This document shows, piece after piece, positions 1-9,400 of a stretch of DNA of 64,000 nt. The DNA comes from CAVTWS01 sp963738445 (GTDB taxonomy: Bacteria; Actinomycetota; Acidimicrobiia; Acidimicrobiales; SHLQ01). The first letter of the stretch is position 1; each line of letters opens with the position of its first letter. A model generated the notes under the pieces. The model saw only the letters and a list, made by a program, of their open reading frames with translations, was not told the DNA's origin and searched no databases. Location of the stretch: assembly GCA_963738445.1 (NCBI GenBank), contig CAVTWS010000004.1, positions 248,001 through 312,000 of the forward strand, read 5' to 3'. Both the position numbers and the translations under genes were made by a program.

Positions 1-466
1 GATGCCGAGCACGAGGTTGATCGACCCGATCCAGAGCAACGACTCGACGACGAGATCGTCGGCACCGATCTGATCGGCGACGCCGCTGATGGCCACGAAG
101 ACCCCGGCGAGGGCGCCGCTCACCGCCGGTCCGGCGGCGGCGATCCGAAAGGCGCTGCCCGGGTTGTCGGGGGTGCTTCCGAGCGCGGCCACGCCGCCCA
201 GGAACCACAGGGTCACGCTCTCGACGCGGACCCGGTTTCGCTGCGCGACGACGGAGTGGCCCAGCTCGTCGCGCGATCAACGTCAGAAGGAAGACCGTCG
301 CCGACACCATGCCGGCCACCCAGTACGCAGCGTCCGACGAACCTGGGGCCGCGTCGGGAAACACCGACGTCGCGAGAGAGGAACCCACCAGCCAGTAGAT
401 GACGATGACGCTCCAGTGGACCCGGAGGTCGATGCCGCGCCAGCGGCCGATTCGGAAGCCATGCAT
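1..466 (-). CDS. Site-2 protease family (M50) membrane metalloprotease, 3' end outside the window, frameshifted
   Basis: The gene reads leftwards out of the window. The product starts MHGFRIGRWRGIDLRVHWS and continues into a hydrophobic helix, as in SpoIVFB/Rip-type intramembrane zinc proteases. The zinc motif HELGHS appears only after removing one base near position 270. As given, the frame changes exactly inside HExxH, so this is probably a sequencing indel. After the shift the protein continues with a membrane segment and the family-typical AAAGPAVSG stretch. An upstream in-frame ATG about 50 nt earlier would give a longer N-terminus; I chose the start next to the family-typical GFRIG. It is divergent from the universal stress protein gene. 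Family membership is secure from the motif; substrate unknown. Confidence 0.72.
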   Translation of the reverse strand, partial: MHGFRIGRWRGIDLRVHWSVIVIYWLVGSSLATSVFPDAAPGSSDAAYWVAGMVSATVFLLTLIARRAGPLRRRAAKPGPRRERDPVVPGRRGRARKHPRQPGQRLSDRRRRTGGERRPRRGLRGHQRRRRSDRCRRSRRRVVALDRVDQPRARH

Positions 467-605
467 CACCTTGACGAACGTACGCCTGGCGCGACGCCTG
501 CACCCATGACCTAGGTCCATTGTCGAGACCGCGGGCGCGGTCTACGTTTCGGCTGGGCCAGGGTTGGGCAGTTCCCGACCGGAGGTCGTCGGCCGGGAGG
601 CACCC

Positions 606-1436
606 ATGTACACGCAGATCCTCGTCCCCCTCGATGGGTCGGCCGTCGCCGCACGAGCACTGACGGTGGCGGCGCGCCTGTCGGCCACCTTCGATGCCCC
701 GATGCGGATCGTGGGGTGGGCCAGCCCGTCCACGGTCGACGATCTCCGCAACCAGATCGACGTGCAGGTCGCCCAGAGTGGCGTGGTGGGCATCGAGGTC
801 GCGGTCGGCTCGACGGACGATGTGGCCGAGGCCATCTCGGCCGAGGTCGAGAACCGGCCGGGCACGTTGGTGTGCATGTCGAGCACCGGCCGAAGCCACA
901 TCGGCGCCGCCCTCGGCAGCGTGGCGGAGGCTGCACTACGCCACTACGTCGACCCGGTCCTTCTGATCGGACCCGAGTGCGACGTGACCAGGTTCCGACC
1001 CGACGGACCGATGGTGGTCTGTGTCGACGGTTCACCGAACTCGGAGGCGGCCGTGCCCATCGCGACCAGTTGGGCGATCGCGCTTCACGATCCCGTCGAG
1101 GTCGTCATCGTGGCCGATCCCGAGGTCCAGCGCGAGTTCGCTCGGAACGTCGCTGCGTCGGCCGACCTCCCGAGCGAAACCGGCTACCCGCACCGGATCG
1201 CCCGCCGCATCGAAGGCGACCTGGGCCGGACGGTGAACTACGAGGTGTTGCACAACCACCACCCGAGCCGCGCCATCGTGGAGCATCTGGAGTCCCAGCA
1301 GGCGTCGCTCGCCGTCGTGGCGACCCACGGGTCCGCTGGGTTGGACCGGCTCGTGGTGGGGAGCGTGGCGATGGATGTGGTGCACCGGGCGCCCTGCCCG
1401 GTGCTGGTCACCCGGCCTCCACACCTGCCTCGCTGA
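606..1436 (+). CDS. Tandem-domain universal stress protein (UspA family)
   Basis: A 276-residue protein made of two Usp domains (about 1-135 and 140-276). Each ends in the nucleotide-binding signature: STGRSHIGAALGS in the first and THGSAGLDRLVVGS in the second, followed by PVLLI or PVLVT strands. Such tandem Usp proteins are cytoplasmic, usually bind ATP, and accumulate under stress or hypoxia in actinobacteria. The ATG at 606 follows a GGGAGG ribosome-binding site 7 nt upstream and begins with the typical MYTQILVPLDGS, which decides the start over an upstream in-frame codon. It stands alone between the divergent protease gene and a convergent DUF2510 gene. The specific stress is not visible from sequence. 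Confidence 0.93.
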   Translation: MYTQILVPLDGSAVAARALTVAARLSATFDAPMRIVGWASPSTVDDLRNQIDVQVAQSGVVGIEVAVGSTDDVAEAISAEVENRPGTLVCMSSTGRSHIGAALGSVAEAALRHYVDPVLLIGPECDVTRFRPDGPMVVCVDGSPNSEAAVPIATSWAIALHDPVEVVIVADPEVQREFARNVAASADLPSETGYPHRIARRIEGDLGRTVNYEVLHNHHPSRAIVEHLESQQASLAVVATHGSAGLDRLVVGSVAMDVVHRAPCPVLVTRPPHLPR

Positions 1437-1439
1437 CCG

Positions 1440-2313
1440 CTATTCGGCGCGGAGCGATTCCAGGTAGGGGCGCACGTCCGCGACCACCTCGTCGAAACGG
1501 TCCGCCTCGGAGGCGAACGTGGAGGTGACGGCATGGTCGTCGCCGACCGCGATCACGGCGAGGAAACGAAGCTGCTGGCCCGCCGCGTTGGGGGATTCGT
1601 ACTCCAGCACGGCCACCTCGACCCCGTCGACGGTCTCGATGATCTCGTTGTCGATGAACACGGCGTCCGGGAGCAGGGCCGGCAGGCTCTCGACGCTGAG
1701 GTCGACGTACTGCTGGAGTTCGAGGTCCTGTCCGTTGAACTCCTCGACGAAGATGTTCAGGTTGTCCTGAAAGAGGTCCGAACCGGTGCCGGTGGTCCAG
1801 GACCGCGTCCCCGATCTGGAGGGCGCCTTCGTTCCAGTCGTCACTGATCACCATCGACCACTGGGCGTCCTCGTCGACGACCAGCTCACCCTCGACGCCT
1901 CGCTGATCCGCGCTGGCCCGGTCGTCGAGCTCGTCGGAGCCGTCTGACGAATCGGATCCCTCCGGATCGTCGGATTCCTGGCCGCGGTCCGATTCCTCGC
2001 TGGCGACCCCGTCGTCCGATGTGGCCTCGTCAACGGGGTCATCGCCGCTCAGCGCGAGCGCGGCGCCGATTGCGACCCCGGCGACCACGACGAGTCCGGC
2101 GGCGATGAACAGCCAGCGGCTGCCCGAGCTCCGGGGCGGTCCGGATGGCCCAGCCAGGGGCACGGGCGCGGTGACGGGCGCGGTGACGCCGGGGGGCGTC
2201 AGCGGGTCAGTCGTCTGGACGCCGCTGTCGCTCACCGAGGGGGTCCAGTCGGTACCGTCCCACCACCGGTATTGGTGGCGTCCGCTCGGATCCGTCTGCC
2301 ACGAACCGCTCAC
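1440..2313 (-). CDS. DUF2510 membrane-anchored protein with acidic linker and C-terminal extracytoplasmic domain, frameshifted
   Basis: The N-terminus carries a DUF2510 motif (DPSGRHQYRWWDGTDWT, residues about 6-22). A proline-rich linker and a single transmembrane helix (about 70-90) follow, then an Asp/Ser/Glu-rich low-complexity stretch and a C-terminal domain of about 150 residues. That last domain, including DLFQDNLNIFVEEF and DLSVESLPAL, resembles PsbP/DcrB-like lipoprotein folds. A 1-nt frameshift near 1790-1800 separates the acidic stretch from this domain; both sides are clearly coding. Start is GTG at 2313, preceded by AAAGGA 7 nt upstream. A second DUF2510 protein lies at 29977-30588. 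Function unknown; topology suggests a sensor or envelope protein. Confidence 0.7.
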
Positions 2314-2388
2314 AGAAGCATCCTTTCGAGAGCCGGTAGGCGGGCTGACCCTACAACGGCCGGCGCACCGCCGCGGCACAACGGGCGG

Positions 2389-3357
2389 TCACGCCATCTT
2401 GGCCCGGAGGTTGTCGATCCACGTGGCGGCGCGTTGCCACGACTCCGTGACCTCCGCCCGCATGGCGGAGGCGTGATCGCCCGCGGCGGGGTAGGAGCCG
2501 AGGAACTTGATCGACTCCTGCTCGGCGTACAGCGCCCGCAGGCAATCGGCGACCAGTTCGTCGGCGATGTGCCCGTCGACGTCGATGAGGAAGCAGTAGT
2601 CACCGAGGCCCCGGCGGGTGGGGCGGGATTCGAGCCGGCTCAGGTTGATCGAACGGGCCGCGAACTCCTGGAGGATGGTGAGCAGGCTGCCCGGGCGGTC
2701 GGCCCGCTGGAAGACCACGAGCGATGTCTTGTCGTGACCGGTCGGGCGCGGCACACCGTCACGGGCGACGACCACGAAGCGGGTCTGGTTGTGGTTGAGG
2801 TCGCCGATGTCGGGAGCCAGTATCTCGAGCCCGTACAACTCAGCGGCGCGAGCCGTGCCGATGGCCGCCCAGCCATCCTTGGGGTGCTCGGCGAGTAGGC
2901 GGACCGCGTCGGCCGTGGAGTTGGCGGCTTCCGCCTCGACGCCGGGCAGCCGGCGAGCCAGGAAGTCCCGGCACTGCCCGGTGGCGTGGGGGAACGAGAC
3001 GACCGTCGTGATGGAGTCGAGATCCGTTCCCGCCGGTGCGATGAGGTTCAACTCGACGGCGATCACGACCTCGCGTTGGATCAGCAGATCGGTGTCGAAG
3101 GCCAACGCGTCCTGCGTGGCGTTGACAGTCCCCTCGATCGCGTTCTCGATCGCCATGAACCCGAGGTCCAGCGCGCCGCCGGTCACGCCGGCGACGACGG
3201 CGGCGAACGACGGCAGGAGCCGCAGGTCGTGCAGCCGAAGGTCCGGCTGCGTGAGCAACGCCTGCTCGGTAAAGGTGCCCGCGGGACCGAGGTACCCCAG
3301 CACGGGTCGATCAGGAGAGGCAGTGGCGTTCACCGTCGGGGAGGATACCCGGCGCAT
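2389..3357 (-). CDS. pheA: Prephenate dehydratase
   Basis: Converts prephenate to phenylpyruvate, the committed step of phenylalanine synthesis, in the cytoplasm. The catalytic PDT domain (about residues 15-200) shows LGYLGPAGTFTEQAL, the IENAIEGTVN substrate loop and NHNQTRFVVV containing the essential TRF triad. A C-terminal ACT domain (about 215-290) has the SRLESRPTRR allosteric signature, so feedback inhibition by phenylalanine is expected. It is a monofunctional enzyme of about 322 residues without a chorismate mutase domain, usual for actinobacteria. Start is uncertain: ATG at 3357 or a GTG 30 nt further in. It is divergent from the metallo-beta-lactamase gene, leaving a short shared promoter region. 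Confidence 0.94.
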   Translation of the reverse strand: MRRVSSPTVNATASPDRPVLGYLGPAGTFTEQALLTQPDLRLHDLRLLPSFAAVVAGVTGGALDLGFMAIENAIEGTVNATQDALAFDTDLLIQREVVIAVELNLIAPAGTDLDSITTVVSFPHATGQCRDFLARRLPGVEAEAANSTADAVRLLAEHPKDGWAAIGTARAAELYGLEILAPDIGDLNHNQTRFVVVARDGVPRPTGHDKTSLVVFQRADRPGSLLTILQEFAARSINLSRLESRPTRRGLGDYCFLIDVDGHIADELVADCLRALYAEQESIKFLGSYPAAGDHASAMRAEVTESWQRAATWIDNLRAKMA

Positions 3358-3403
3358 GGCGAGCACCCGTGAGGGCACCCGTCCTGTCCCTAACATGGCG
3401 GGT

Positions 3404-4117
3404 ATGACCGACCGTCTCTACTTCCGGCAGCTCCTCTCGGGGCGAGACTTCGCCACCGACAACATGTTGGCCCGCCAGATGGTGAACTTCGTCTATCTGA
3501 TCGGCGATCGCGAGACCGGTGAGGCGGTCGTCGTCGACCCGGCGTACGACGTTCCCGGATTGCTCGAGGTGCTCGCGGCCGACGGCATGACCCTCACCGG
3601 CGTGCTGGCGACCCACTACCACCCCGATCACGTGGGCGGCGACATGATGGGGTACGCCATCAGCGGCGTGCGAGAGGTGCTCGAGGCCGTGTCGGTGCCC
3701 GTCCACGTTCAGGCGCCGGAGGCCGACTCCGTCGCGAAGGTGACGGGGATCACCGCAGGAGACCTCGTCTCGCATTCCAGTGGCGACACGGTGACGGTCG
3801 GCGCCATCGGGGTGGAGCTCATCCACACGCCTGGCCACACACCCGGAAGCCAGTGCTTCTTCGTCGGTCAACGCTTGGTCGCCGGCGACACGTTGTTCCT
3901 GGACGGATGCGGCCGCACCGATCTCCCCGGCGGAGACTCCGCGGCGCTCTACGAGAGCCTCACGCAGAAGCTGGCCAAAGTGCCCGATGATGCCGTGCTG
4001 TTCCCCGGCCACATGTACTCGCCAGCCGCCTCGGCCTCGATGGGCGAGACGCGCCAGCGCAATGTGGTGTTCATGCCCAAGAGCGTCGAGCAGTGGCTTC
4101 AGATGTTCGGACGCTGA
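3404..4117 (+). CDS. MBL-fold metallohydrolase, ETHE1/glyoxalase II-like
   Basis: A 237-residue metallo-beta-lactamase-fold enzyme. THYHPDHVGG is the HxHxDH metal motif. Further ligands are HTPGHTPGS, the aspartate in GDTLFLDGCGRTDLPGGD, and the histidine in FPGHMY. The GCGRTD signature is typical of ETHE1-type persulfide dioxygenases and their relatives rather than of classical glyoxalase II, so persulfide or thioester hydrolysis is possible, but substrate cannot be assigned from sequence alone. ATG at 3404 was chosen; an ATG three codons earlier is also possible. It is divergent from pheA and ends 6 nt before the convergent zinc-ribbon gene. Confidence 0.85.
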   Translation: MTDRLYFRQLLSGRDFATDNMLARQMVNFVYLIGDRETGEAVVVDPAYDVPGLLEVLAADGMTLTGVLATHYHPDHVGGDMMGYAISGVREVLEAVSVPVHVQAPEADSVAKVTGITAGDLVSHSSGDTVTVGAIGVELIHTPGHTPGSQCFFVGQRLVAGDTLFLDGCGRTDLPGGDSAALYESLTQKLAKVPDDAVLFPGHMYSPAASASMGETRQRNVVFMPKSVEQWLQMFGR

Positions 4118-4123
4118 CCGAGA

Positions 4124-5776
4124 TCAGCCGGGCAGCACTTCCTGCCACATCTTGAAGCAGCTGTCGCAGCTCATGTGCCGGATGCCGCGATTGCGGTCGA
4201 GGATGTCGATGCTGGCCGGCCCGCTGCAGGCCGGGCAGACGTGTTCACTGGTGGCTTCGTCGCGCTCGTTGCTGCGAGTGCTCATCTTCTCGGCCCAGCG
4301 CAGCCAGCGTGGGAGCTTGCTCCGCTTGGCCTTCTCGGCTCGCCGAGCCTTGCGGTCGTCGTCGATCTCGCTGTCCTCGCTGAGGTACAGCGACGCGTAG
4401 TACGCATCGAGCTCGCTGTTGGCCGACTCGACGACCACCAGCCCGCCGTCGTCCTCGCGCCCGGCGCCCGCAGATGACGGAACCCGGGGCGAGAGATCGA
4501 GGGGTGGGAAGGCATCGGTCGCCCGACTCATTCGGGGATCGTCCATGACCCCCAGATCGCCCGGTGAGGCCGGGCCGGTGAACACCGGGCCGTGGGCGGG
4601 TTTCGGCGGGTCGATCGACGGCGACGTCGGTGGTGCATCCCAGTTGGCCAGCTCCTCGGGCACGACCCAGTCCATCGCCTCCGGCACGGCCGGATGCGGG
4701 GGCGGCGGGGGTGGCACGAGCGCGGAGATCGCCGGTCCGGCGTCGAGCGGCTCGACCGCAACGGGTGGCCAGGAATCGGGCTCCTCCCGCTGGGTGGCGC
4801 CGTACTGGGCGAGCCGACTCAGCGGCGACGGGCCGTCGGAGCCCTCGTCGGAGTCGAGCTGATCGGCGGGGTGACCGACCGGAGCAATGGCCGGGGATCC
4901 GGGTGCCCGCGTCGGGGTGTACATCTCGAACCGTCCCTCGAGCGAGACCATGTCCGAATCGTCGTCATCCTCGGCGACTTCACCGACCTCACCGGGAGAC
5001 CGGTCGGTTTCGGTGCTGCTGGGAGACCTGTCGGTCTCGGTGAGCTCGTCGAACGGTGGCGGCGGCACGGGAACGGCTGGCGCTTGGCGGACCGGGCGGC
5101 GGCTGAGGACCACGGGCGGCGGCGGGGGAGTCAGGTCGGCGAGCAGGTCCATGACCGGCTGGTCCAGCGCTGACACCGGGGTACTTGCGGCTCGGATGGG
5201 CGTCGATCGCAGGAGGGAGGGCGTCGACGCGAGTGGATCGTCCTCGGGGACCTCGGGTTCGGCGGCCGGGGCATCCGGTTCGGTGTCGACGGCGTACTGC
5301 GGCGCCACGGCCAGCTCGGAGTGGATGTTGCCCCACGCCGGTCGCACCGGCGCCCAATCGGAGGCGTCCTCGATCGGGACCGGAGGCATTGGGCGGCTCA
5401 CCGGGGCCCGCACCACGAGCGGCGGAAGGCCGTCGAATCCGGGCACGTCGAGATCGTCCAAGGGTGACAGATCCTTTTGCCTTACCGTCTCCTCGGCGAG
5501 ATCGGCGCGAGCCGGCTCGGGGGCCCAGATGTCGACCGCCGGGTCACGGTGGGCTGGGGTGTCGAGCTCGTGGGAACTGACCGATGGCGCCGGCGGTAGA
5601 GGCGTCGGGGCAGGCGCCGGAGGCGCCGCAACCGTGCGGGTGGGCAGTTCCGCCGGCATCTGCCACACCGGGAGCGAGTTGTCCGCCGGGGCGAGATCAG
5701 GCGCGGGAACCGGGGCGAATGGAGCCTCGGGCTCAGCGCCCGACTTGGCTCGGGCCAAACGTTCCGACAACGACAT
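4124..5776 (-). CDS. Long disordered Pro/Asp-rich protein with C-terminal zinc ribbon
   Basis: A 550-residue protein. Residues about 1-450 are proline-, aspartate- and serine-rich with no recognisable fold and several short PPPPP runs; a tandem TETDRSPSS/TETDRSPG repeat lies near residue 250. A basic segment (about 465-500) follows. The last 40 residues form a compact zinc-ribbon-like module with CPAC and CDSC pairs, ending at KMWQEVLPG. Start ATG has GAAGGGAA upstream. I do not recognise the family. A disordered tether with a terminal zinc ribbon would suit a scaffold or nucleic-acid-associated role, but that is inference. Codon usage matches its neighbours, and no membrane segment is visible. 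Confidence 0.75.
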   Translation of the reverse strand: MSLSERLARAKSGAEPEAPFAPVPAPDLAPADNSLPVWQMPAELPTRTVAAPPAPAPTPLPPAPSVSSHELDTPAHRDPAVDIWAPEPARADLAEETVRQKDLSPLDDLDVPGFDGLPPLVVRAPVSRPMPPVPIEDASDWAPVRPAWGNIHSELAVAPQYAVDTEPDAPAAEPEVPEDDPLASTPSLLRSTPIRAASTPVSALDQPVMDLLADLTPPPPPVVLSRRPVRQAPAVPVPPPPFDELTETDRSPSSTETDRSPGEVGEVAEDDDDSDMVSLEGRFEMYTPTRAPGSPAIAPVGHPADQLDSDEGSDGPSPLSRLAQYGATQREEPDSWPPVAVEPLDAGPAISALVPPPPPPHPAVPEAMDWVVPEELANWDAPPTSPSIDPPKPAHGPVFTGPASPGDLGVMDDPRMSRATDAFPPLDLSPRVPSSAGAGREDDGGLVVVESANSELDAYYASLYLSEDSEIDDDRKARRAEKAKRSKLPRWLRWAEKMSTRSNERDEATSEHVCPACSGPASIDILDRNRGIRHMSCDSCFKMWQEVLPG

Positions 5777-5947
5777 GGCGACCAGCAGTTCCCTTCAGGA
5801 GCGGCGCTGGTCCAGCGATCTGTGAACCAGCCTGAATCTCCATCGGCGCGTTGGGTCAGAACATCAAGTGTTCTCGTCGAATGCCGACGGGATGGGGCGA
5901 GCCGACGTCAGGTCGAGCTGCACATCTCGTGATCTGGAGGATCGAGG

Positions 5948-6713
5948 ATGACCCCGGCACAACTGGACGTGGCCGCGGCCGAGGTGACCTCGGAGCACCG
6001 CGAAGACATCGACGAGCTACGCGCCGAGGTGGTGCGGCTGCGTCAGGCGAACCACCGGTTGATCGCCCGGTTCGCGACCGCCGGACGGTCCTCACTGCCT
6101 CCGACCAGCGGCGAGGCGCCGCCTGATGCCGCCCGGATCTCCATGGCCCGGGCGGCCGCCGACCTCCGGCGCGAGGTGGAGCGCACCGTGCAGGTTCGTG
6201 ATCACCTGAGTAGTGAGTGGGCCGCGTTGCACGCTGCCAAGGTCCGCCTCCGTGAGACGTGGGAGCAGATGGAGCGCCGCCGGCATGCACTCGAAGCCCG
6301 CGAGTCGGCGGTGACGACCGTCGAGCAGGAGCAGCGCGCTGGTCCGGGTCGAACTCGGACGAGAGATGCGGGACCTGGCGCGGGAGCTCGAGCAGGTTGT
6401 CGTCGATCCCATCGGCGCCGGTGCGACAGCACCGGCGCCGTACATTCCGCTGGCCGAGCGTCGGTCCGCTCCCGAACCGGTGGCGCTCGAACCGGTCGTG
6501 CCGGAACCGGCGTCGGCGCCCGATGAGGCGGTGCTGCGGGTGCCGGTGCTCGTGTCGAACGGTTCCGGTCTCGGGTCCGCAGGCGCCGCCGGCCCCACTC
6601 GCATGGCCGGCATGGCCGATCTCGACGGCGATCACGAGGAGCAGGAGCGCTTCGATCGCTTCTTCTCCGAGGACATCGAGACGGAGCCCAGCCGAACCTG
6701 GCTCGAGGGCTGA
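5948..6713 (+). CDS. Coiled-coil protein of unknown function, frameshifted
   Basis: The first 125 residues are strongly helical and charged (EHREDIDELRAEVVRLRQ, then RREVERTVQVRDH and RETWEQMERRRHALEA), consistent with a long coiled coil. The frame changes near 6335: the continuation ALVRVELGREMRDLAREL keeps the coiled-coil pattern in another frame and leads to a proline/alanine/glutamate-rich tail ending in EDIETEPSRTWLEG. The shift is most likely an indel error. ATG at 5948 follows GGAGGATCG. The gene lies divergent to the zinc-ribbon gene and just upstream of tsaC. No enzymatic motif; a structural or DivIVA-like role is only a guess. Confidence 0.6.
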
Positions 6714-6756
6714 CGCCACCGCGACGAGCCCACCGGGGTGTCGCTACCGTGAACCG

Positions 6757-7839
6757 GTGACCGCACGCATCGTCGAGCTCACGGGTTCGCCCGCCGACGA
6801 GGACTCGATCGTGGCTGCGGCAGCCATCATCCGCCGGGGCGGGCTCGTGGCCTTCCCCACCGAGACGGTCTACGGACTTGGCGCCAACGCGTTCGACGAG
6901 AAGGCCGTGGCTCGTGTGTTCGAGGCCAAGCAACGGCCTCGTCACGACCCGCTGATCGTCCATGTGCACCGCACCTGGCCGCTCGACCTCGTCTTCGACC
7001 GCGCCGATCCGGGTTACAGCCCGAACGTCGAGCGGCTGGTTGCCGCCTTCTGGCCGGGACCGCTGACCCTCGTCGCGCCGCGCTCCGCCGCGATCCCTTC
7101 CCTCGTCACGAGCGACCGACCGACCGTCGCCGTGCGAGCGCCGGCCCACCCGGTGGCGGCGGCCCTGCTCGAACATGCGGGTGTCCCGATCGCCGCGCCG
7201 AGCGCGAACCGATTCGGGTACGTCAGCCCGACCACGGCTCGGCATGTGCTCGACGACCTGGCGGCGGTGTGCGACGTCGTGATCGACGGCGGCGGCACGC
7301 CGGTCGGTATCGAGTCGACGGTCGTGCTGGTCGAGCACGACCGCCTGATCCTGCTGCGCCCCGGCGCGGTGTCGATCGAGGCCCTGGCCTCGGAGGTTCC
7401 CGATGTCGAGATCGTGGTCCCCGGAGCGGCCCGTGACTCGACGTTGGCCCCCGGTGGGCTTGATAGTCACTACGCCCCGACTGCCCGAACGATCGCGATC
7501 ACCCCGGATGTGCTCGACGAGGCGCGACGAGATCCGGGGGCCTGGCCCGACGCCACGTCTGCGGTACTGGTCGGCCTCGAGATCTTGCCCGCGCTGCCCC
7601 CGGGATGGAGCCCCGTGCCGTTGGCACCCAACGGCGATCTCGCCGGCGCAGCGCGCCGCCTCTACGGCACGCTGCGCCAGCTCGACGCCGAGGCACCGAC
7701 GGTGATCGTCGTGGCTCTGACCGGGCAATCGGGTCTGGGTCAGGCGATCGACGATCGGCTGCGACGAGCGGCCCGCGGGGTGGTGGTCGAATCGCTGGCC
7801 GAGCTCGCGGCCCTGGTTGGGCGCGCCCCCGCCCGGTGA
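6757..7839 (+). CDS. tsaC: L-threonylcarbamoyladenylate synthase (Sua5/YwlC type)
   Basis: Makes threonylcarbamoyl-AMP from threonine, bicarbonate and ATP, the first step of the t6A37 modification of ANN-decoding tRNAs. The YrdC domain (about residues 1-210) shows GLVAFPTETVYGLGANA, KQRPRHDPLIVH, FWPGPLTLV, APSANRFGYVSPT and GIESTVV. The C-terminal Sua5 domain (about 240-360) marks the two-domain form; GGLDSHYAPTA lies in the linker between them. GTG at 6757 gives 360 residues, normal for this form. It converges on the phospholipase gene with a 19-bp gap. Confidence 0.95.
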   Translation: MTARIVELTGSPADEDSIVAAAAIIRRGGLVAFPTETVYGLGANAFDEKAVARVFEAKQRPRHDPLIVHVHRTWPLDLVFDRADPGYSPNVERLVAAFWPGPLTLVAPRSAAIPSLVTSDRPTVAVRAPAHPVAAALLEHAGVPIAAPSANRFGYVSPTTARHVLDDLAAVCDVVIDGGGTPVGIESTVVLVEHDRLILLRPGAVSIEALASEVPDVEIVVPGAARDSTLAPGGLDSHYAPTARTIAITPDVLDEARRDPGAWPDATSAVLVGLEILPALPPGWSPVPLAPNGDLAGAARRLYGTLRQLDAEAPTVIVVALTGQSGLGQAIDDRLRRAARGVVVESLAELAALVGRAPAR

Positions 7840-7857
7840 CGCGACAAGAGGCCCTGA

Positions 7858-8373
7858 TCAGCCGTAGGACGACGCTCCGAACAGACGCACCGCCTGGGCG
7901 TAGACGTCGGCCAACCAGCGGCAGGTCGGCCGGGTGAACCACGTGGTCCATGGTGCTCCGACCTCACACGAGGCGCGCATGTCGCGGTGGAATCGGTCGT
8001 CGCATCCGGCTCGGGTGAGGAACCGGTAGCGGTAGCAGCCGTCGTGGTGGATGCACGGGTGGTGGAAATCGAAGGTGCCGGACAGGCGGTCCGGAACCCA
8101 GGTCGAACCGACGGACCCACAGCCGTTGCTCGCCCACCAGTGCCCGCCGGCGCCGATGTTTGCCGGAGTTGCCGGTCCGCTGCCGTCGCCGTGCGCGGCC
8201 GCCGGTTCGATGCTCGTGATCATGGCGGTGGCGAGAACGAGCGCCACGGCGAGGAGGACGCCGAGTCGATGACGAGGGGGCGGTGGCGCCCCCACGACCC
8301 GGGCTCGGGATGGTGCGCCGATCCGCCGGCGAGACCAGGGTGGGACGGTCGAGGTTCGGAAACGTGGGGCCAT
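7858..8373 (-). CDS. Secreted prokaryotic phospholipase A2
   Basis: A 171-residue exported protein. The basic N-terminus is followed by a hydrophobic signal segment (LGVLLAVALVLATAMI) and a likely AAAHG cleavage region. The mature part contains CGSVGSTWVP, then HPCIHHDGCYRYRF, the His-Asp catalytic pair of bacterial PLA2s with flanking cysteines, and CDDRFHRDM. Expected activity is hydrolysis of the sn-2 ester of phospholipids outside the cell, with calcium. ATG at 8373 has TGGAGG 7 nt upstream, which favours it over longer readings that would run through the neighbouring tRNA. Six cysteines suggest disulfides. Confidence 0.86.
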   Translation of the reverse strand: MAPRFRTSTVPPWSRRRIGAPSRARVVGAPPPPRHRLGVLLAVALVLATAMITSIEPAAAHGDGSGPATPANIGAGGHWWASNGCGSVGSTWVPDRLSGTFDFHHPCIHHDGCYRYRFLTRAGCDDRFHRDMRASCEVGAPWTTWFTRPTCRWLADVYAQAVRLFGASSYG

Positions 8374-8467
8374 GGCTGGACCTCCAGGGACGCCGGCCGA
8401 AGCCGGTTGGGTGGAGGGCGCTATGGCGCCGGACGAGCCCCGAATCCACGTTCGGGAACTCGATGTG

Positions 8468-8554
<87 letters not shown>

Positions 8555-8675
8555 GTGGCACCGACATACGGCAACACGTAACCGTATCGCGGGATCGAGG
8601 CGATGCGGCAGGCCGTTGCGAGCGCCGTCTCGCGCTGCCCGTCGGCGTCGGGCGGCGCCCGCTAGCGTGGCGCTC

Positions 8676-9335
8676 ATGGGGCTTCGGGACCTGGAACGGG
8701 GGCTCGAGCGGTCGGTCGAAGGCACGTTCGCCCGGGTCTTCCGGAGCGGGCTCAAGCCGGTCGAGATCGGTCGCCGGCTCGTGCGCGAGCTCGACGACAA
8801 CCGCACCGTCGACGTGCACGGTCGCACCATCTCCCCGAACCACGTGACGGTGGCGCTGAGCCAGCCCGACTTCGACCGGTTCGCCGACATCCGGGAGTCA
8901 CTCACCCGTGAGCTGGCGGAAACGGTTCGCGAGCACGCACGCACGGAGCGCACGGGCTTTCTCGGTCCGGTGCAGGTCGAGATCGTCGTCGACCCGCGGC
9001 ATCGCACCGGCTCCTTCGGGGTGACCGCCCGGTTGCGCGAGGCCCAGGGCGGGGGCGGGCCGGGATCGTTGCTCCTGCCGACCGGCGAACGGGTCGTGCT
9101 CGGTGAGTACGTGGTGACGATCGGCCGGCTCCCCGAGTCGACCATCGTCCTGGCCGATACGAACGCCAGCCGCAGCCACGCCGAGATCCGTCCGTACGGG
9201 GACAGCTACCGCATCGTCGACATGGGCTCGACCAACGGCACGCTCGTGAACGGGGCCCGCATCACCGATCAGGTCCTCGTCGACGGCGACGAGATCGAGT
9301 TCGGCGCCACCGTCATCCTCTTCGAGGCCAGCTGA
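8676..9335 (+). CDS. fhaA: FhaA-like protein: DUF3662 domain plus FHA domain
   Basis: First gene of the cell-wall growth operon. Residues about 1-115 form the DUF3662 domain (MGLRDLERGLERSVEG, then FRSGLKPVEIGRRLVREL). Residues about 135-219 are a forkhead-associated domain with GRLPES, SRSHAEI and DMGSTNGTLVNG, which binds phosphothreonine. At 219 residues it is far shorter than mycobacterial FhaA because the long disordered linker is missing. In mycobacteria FhaA binds phosphorylated partners such as MviN to regulate peptidoglycan synthesis; the same role is inferred from synteny. ATG at 8676 begins the conserved domain, so upstream in-frame codons were ignored. Confidence 0.92.
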   Translation: MGLRDLERGLERSVEGTFARVFRSGLKPVEIGRRLVRELDDNRTVDVHGRTISPNHVTVALSQPDFDRFADIRESLTRELAETVREHARTERTGFLGPVQVEIVVDPRHRTGSFGVTARLREAQGGGGPGSLLLPTGERVVLGEYVVTIGRLPESTIVLADTNASRSHAEIRPYGDSYRIVDMGSTNGTLVNGARITDQVLVDGDEIEFGATVILFEAS

Positions 9336-9400
9336 GCCGATCCGGCGGCCACCGGGGTGGGACCGGTGGTCGGGGCATCCCGGCTAACCTCGTCGGGACC

